From assembly GCA_902493155.1 (NCBI GenBank), contig CABUOE010000042.1:1-14862 (forward strand): a DNA stretch of 14,862 nt, written 5' to 3'. Shown here one piece after another: positions 12,765 to 14,862 of this stretch; position 1 is the stretch's first letter, and every line of letters starts with the position of its first letter. The translations under genes and the position numbers were made by a program. The stretch is from an uncultured Eubacteriales bacterium. Lineage in GTDB: Bacteria > Bacillota > Clostridia > Oscillospirales > Ruminococcaceae. The notes beneath the pieces are model-generated. The model worked only from the letters and a program-made list of their open reading frames with translations. It did no database searches and had not been told where the DNA came from.

Positions 12765-13877
12765 ATGATTACGACAGAAAGAAAAGCATGGCTTTTACTT
12801 CAGGACGGCACCCTCTTTGAAGGAAAGAGCTTCGGGGCAGAAGGCTCCTCCATCGGCGAAGTGATTTTCTCCACCTCGATGGCGGGTTACCAGGAAGCCC
12901 TCTCCGACCCCACTTACTACGGGCAGATTCTGACCCAAACCTTCCCACTCATCGGAAACTACGGCGTGAACTCTGAGGACATGAGCGCCGACCGCTGTTT
13001 CCTCCACGGCTACATTGTGAGAGAGTGGTGCGACACCCCGTCCAACTTCCGCTGTGAGGGCGACATCGACAAATTTTTGAAAGAACAAGGCGTCATCGGA
13101 CTTTACGGAATCGACACCCGGCACCTGACAAAAATTCTCCGGGAAAAAGGCACCATGAACGGCCTCATCACCACCGAGGCGATCAGAGACAAAGCGAACA
13201 CCCTAAAGAAAATCGCCAAATACACCGTCAAAAATGCCATTCAATCGGTGACAGAAGGAACTCCCCTTTTGAGCGAGACTTCGCAGCTGGGCCCTCAGGC
13301 AGAACTGCGCATCGGCATCCTCAACTTAGGCTGCTGCGAATACCTGAAAGAGGAAATGCTAGGCAGAGACTGCGACACGGTGATTTTTAACCCCAATCAG
13401 CCCGCCTCTACCATCCTCGAAAACAAAGTGGACGGCATCATCCTGTCTGAAGGCCCCGGCGACCCCGCCGAGGACAAGGACGTGCTGAAAACCATCGAAG
13501 AGCTGATAGACGACGGCATCCCCATGATGGGCATTGGGCTGGGCCACCAGATGCTGGCCCTTGCAAACGACATGAAATGCCGCCGGATGCTCCACGGGCA
13601 CCGAGGCGCTTCCCAGCCGGTTATCGATACGCTGACCGGAAAAACCTACATCACTTCCCAAAATCACGGCTATGCGGTCAACGAGGAAACGGTGGATGAG
13701 GACGTAGCCAATATCCGTTACAAAAACGCCAACGACAAGTCCTGCGAAGGGCTTGTCTACAAAGACATCCCCGCCCTTTCGGTCCAGTTCAGGCCCCAGG
13801 GCGACGGCTCCGACCAGGACACCGCCTTCCTCTACGACGAATTTGTCGAAATGGTGAAACGGCAGGCCGCACGGTAA
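12765..13877 (+). CDS. carA: CarA-type carbamoyl-phosphate synthase small subunit with lost glutaminase triad
   Basis: Normally this subunit splits glutamine and channels ammonia to CarB. The 370-residue length and order are normal. The N-terminal domain (about 5-145) keeps L-Q-D-G-T-L-F-E-G, G-Y-Q-E-A-L, G-Q-I-L and G-I-D-T-R-H-L-T. The class I amidotransferase domain (about 180-367) keeps E-G-P-G-D-P, G-H-R-G-A, S-Q-N-H-G-Y-A-V and the end of the fold. The catalytic residues are gone. The nucleophile motif G-I-C-L-G-H-Q reads G-I-G-L-G-H-Q (G258, codon 13536-13538), and the H-P-E motif reads R-P-Q (R343, Q345, codons 13791-13799). The usual S-N-G-P-G-D-P and D-Y-G-x-K are also altered. The frame is open throughout, so this is not a broken gene. 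It may be a scaffold or a regulator of an ammonia-using CarB. Confidence 0.93.
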   Translation: MITTERKAWLLLQDGTLFEGKSFGAEGSSIGEVIFSTSMAGYQEALSDPTYYGQILTQTFPLIGNYGVNSEDMSADRCFLHGYIVREWCDTPSNFRCEGDIDKFLKEQGVIGLYGIDTRHLTKILREKGTMNGLITTEAIRDKANTLKKIAKYTVKNAIQSVTEGTPLLSETSQLGPQAELRIGILNLGCCEYLKEEMLGRDCDTVIFNPNQPASTILENKVDGIILSEGPGDPAEDKDVLKTIEELIDDGIPMMGIGLGHQMLALANDMKCRRMLHGHRGASQPVIDTLTGKTYITSQNHGYAVNEETVDEDVANIRYKNANDKSCEGLVYKDIPALSVQFRPQGDGSDQDTAFLYDEFVEMVKRQAAR

Positions 13878-13935
13878 ACGGATACCTCTTCATTCAACAA
13901 AAAGCAATGCAGTTTCCAGAAAGGAAGTAACTTTT

Positions 13936-14862
13936 ATGCCACTGAGAAGCGATATTAAAAAGGTTTTGGTCATCGGTTCCGGCCCCATCGTCATCGGACA
14001 GGCCGCCGAGTTCGACTACGCGGGCACACAGGCCTGCCGCGCCCTCAAAGAAGAGGGCCTGGAAGTCGTCCTCGTGAACTCCAACCCCGCCACCATCATG
14101 ACCGACAAGGCCATGGCGGATAAAATCTATATCGAGCCGCTGACTTTAGACGTCATCAAGCGGATCATCAAAATCGAGAAGCCGGACAGCGTGCTGTCCA
14201 CCTTGGGCGGCCAGACCGGCCTGACCCTGTCCATGCAGCTTGCAAAGGAGGGGTTCCTAGCCGCAAACGGCGTAAAACTCCTGGGTGCCGATCCCGAAAC
14301 CATCGACAAGGCGGAAGACCGCCAGACCTTTAAGGACACCATGGAAGCCATCGGCGAGCCCTGCATCCCGTCGAAGGTCGTCACCACGGTCGACGACGCG
14401 GTGGAGTTCGCCTCGGTCATCGATTACCCTGTCATCGTCCGTCCCGCCTTTACTTTAGGCGGCACCGGCGGCGGTATCGCAAATAACGAGGAAGAGCTCC
14501 GGGACATCGCCAGAAACGGCCTACGCCTTTCCCCTATCACCCAGGTGCTCATCGAAAAGTGCATCTCCGGCTGGAAGGAAATCGAGTTCGAGGTCATCAG
14601 GGACTCAAACGACAACTGCATCACTGTCTGCTCGATGGAAAACTTTGACCCGGTCGGCGTCCACACCGGCGACTCCATCGTCGTCGCTCCGGCGGTCACT
14701 CTTTCGAACAAAGAATACCAGATGCTCCGGACGGCAGCCATCAACATCGTTTCCGAACTGAAGGTGGAAGGCGGATGCAACTGCCAGTTCGCCCTTTACC
14801 CTGAGAGTATGGAATACGCCGTCATCGAGGTAAATCCCCGCGTTTCCCGGTCGTCGGCGTTA
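13936..14862 (+). CDS. carB: CarB: carbamoyl-phosphate synthase large subunit (3' partial)
   Basis: The first 309 codons of the ATP-grasp subunit that makes carbamoyl phosphate from bicarbonate, ATP and ammonia; the window cuts it on a codon boundary. The usual start M-P-L-R-S-D-I-K-K-V-L-V-I-G-S-G-P-I is present, then E-F-D-Y-A-G-T-Q-A, N-S-N-P-A-T-I-M-T-D, L-G-G-Q-T-G-L, A-E-D-R-Q-T-F, R-P-A-F-T-L-G-G-T-G-G-G, G-W-K-E-I-E-F-E-V-I-R-D, H-T-G-D-S-I-V-V-A-P and E-V-N-P-R-V-S-R-S-S-A-L. All key carboxyphosphate-domain motifs look normal, so the lesions in CarA are not matched here. AAAGGAAG lies 9-10 bases before the ATG, in a block shared with pyrR. The gap to carA is 58 bases. The C-terminal half, including the carbamate and allosteric domains, is not visible. 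Confidence 0.96.
   Translation, partial: MPLRSDIKKVLVIGSGPIVIGQAAEFDYAGTQACRALKEEGLEVVLVNSNPATIMTDKAMADKIYIEPLTLDVIKRIIKIEKPDSVLSTLGGQTGLTLSMQLAKEGFLAANGVKLLGADPETIDKAEDRQTFKDTMEAIGEPCIPSKVVTTVDDAVEFASVIDYPVIVRPAFTLGGTGGGIANNEEELRDIARNGLRLSPITQVLIEKCISGWKEIEFEVIRDSNDNCITVCSMENFDPVGVHTGDSIVVAPAVTLSNKEYQMLRTAAINIVSELKVEGGCNCQFALYPESMEYAVIEVNPRVSRSSAL

Noticed and set aside
12765..13877. Calling carA a pseudogene
   Set aside because: The frame is full length with conserved fold motifs, a normal start and normal operon spacing. Loss of catalytic residues alone does not make it a broken gene.

Overview
The window looks like the chromosome of an endospore-forming member of the Clostridia (Bacillota), probably from the Ruminococcaceae/Oscillospiraceae side. 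The evidence is the small families DUF4250 and DUF4364, a SpoIID-like protein fused to peptidoglycan-binding repeats, a PyrR-type attenuator in front of the pyrimidine genes, and fairly GC-rich genes separated by AT-rich intergenic regions. No rRNA, tRNA, insertion sequence, phage gene or CRISPR array is visible.

Left part (1-4379). The end of an O6-alkylguanine DNA methyltransferase gene on the + strand faces, across a strong two-way terminator, a leftward ECF sigma/anti-sigma pair joined by a 4-base stop/start overlap. Upstream of that pair lies a leftward two-gene unit. It encodes an Ala/Glu-rich repeat protein with a C-terminal beta-sandwich-like domain, followed by a protein with a SpoIID-like domain and three peptidoglycan-binding domains. 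The second protein points to spore-wall or cortex work.

Middle part (4380-9545). A divergent promoter region leads rightward into a tight three-gene unit: a DUF4250 protein, a two-domain protein with a uridine-kinase-like P-loop domain, and a cytoplasmic GH127-type (DUF1680) glycosidase that keeps all the expected metal ligands. This unit meets a leftward PAS-GGDEF diguanylate cyclase gene at a second two-way terminator. A leftward DUF4364 gene follows.

Right part (9585-14862). This is a pyrimidine operon: a good sigma-A promoter, a PyrR-binding leader with an intrinsic terminator, then pyrR, pyrC, pyrF, carA and the first 309 codons of carB. The layout is conventional but two enzymes are not. 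CarA has lost its whole glutaminase triad (Cys to Gly, His to Arg, Glu to Gln). PyrC has a clean four-residue gap where the zinc-ligand His motif should be. No pyrB lies between pyrR and pyrC. Either this organism runs the first steps in an unusual way (for example ammonia-dependent carbamoyl phosphate synthesis), or functional copies lie elsewhere, or the operon is decaying. These are the most interesting observations in the window.
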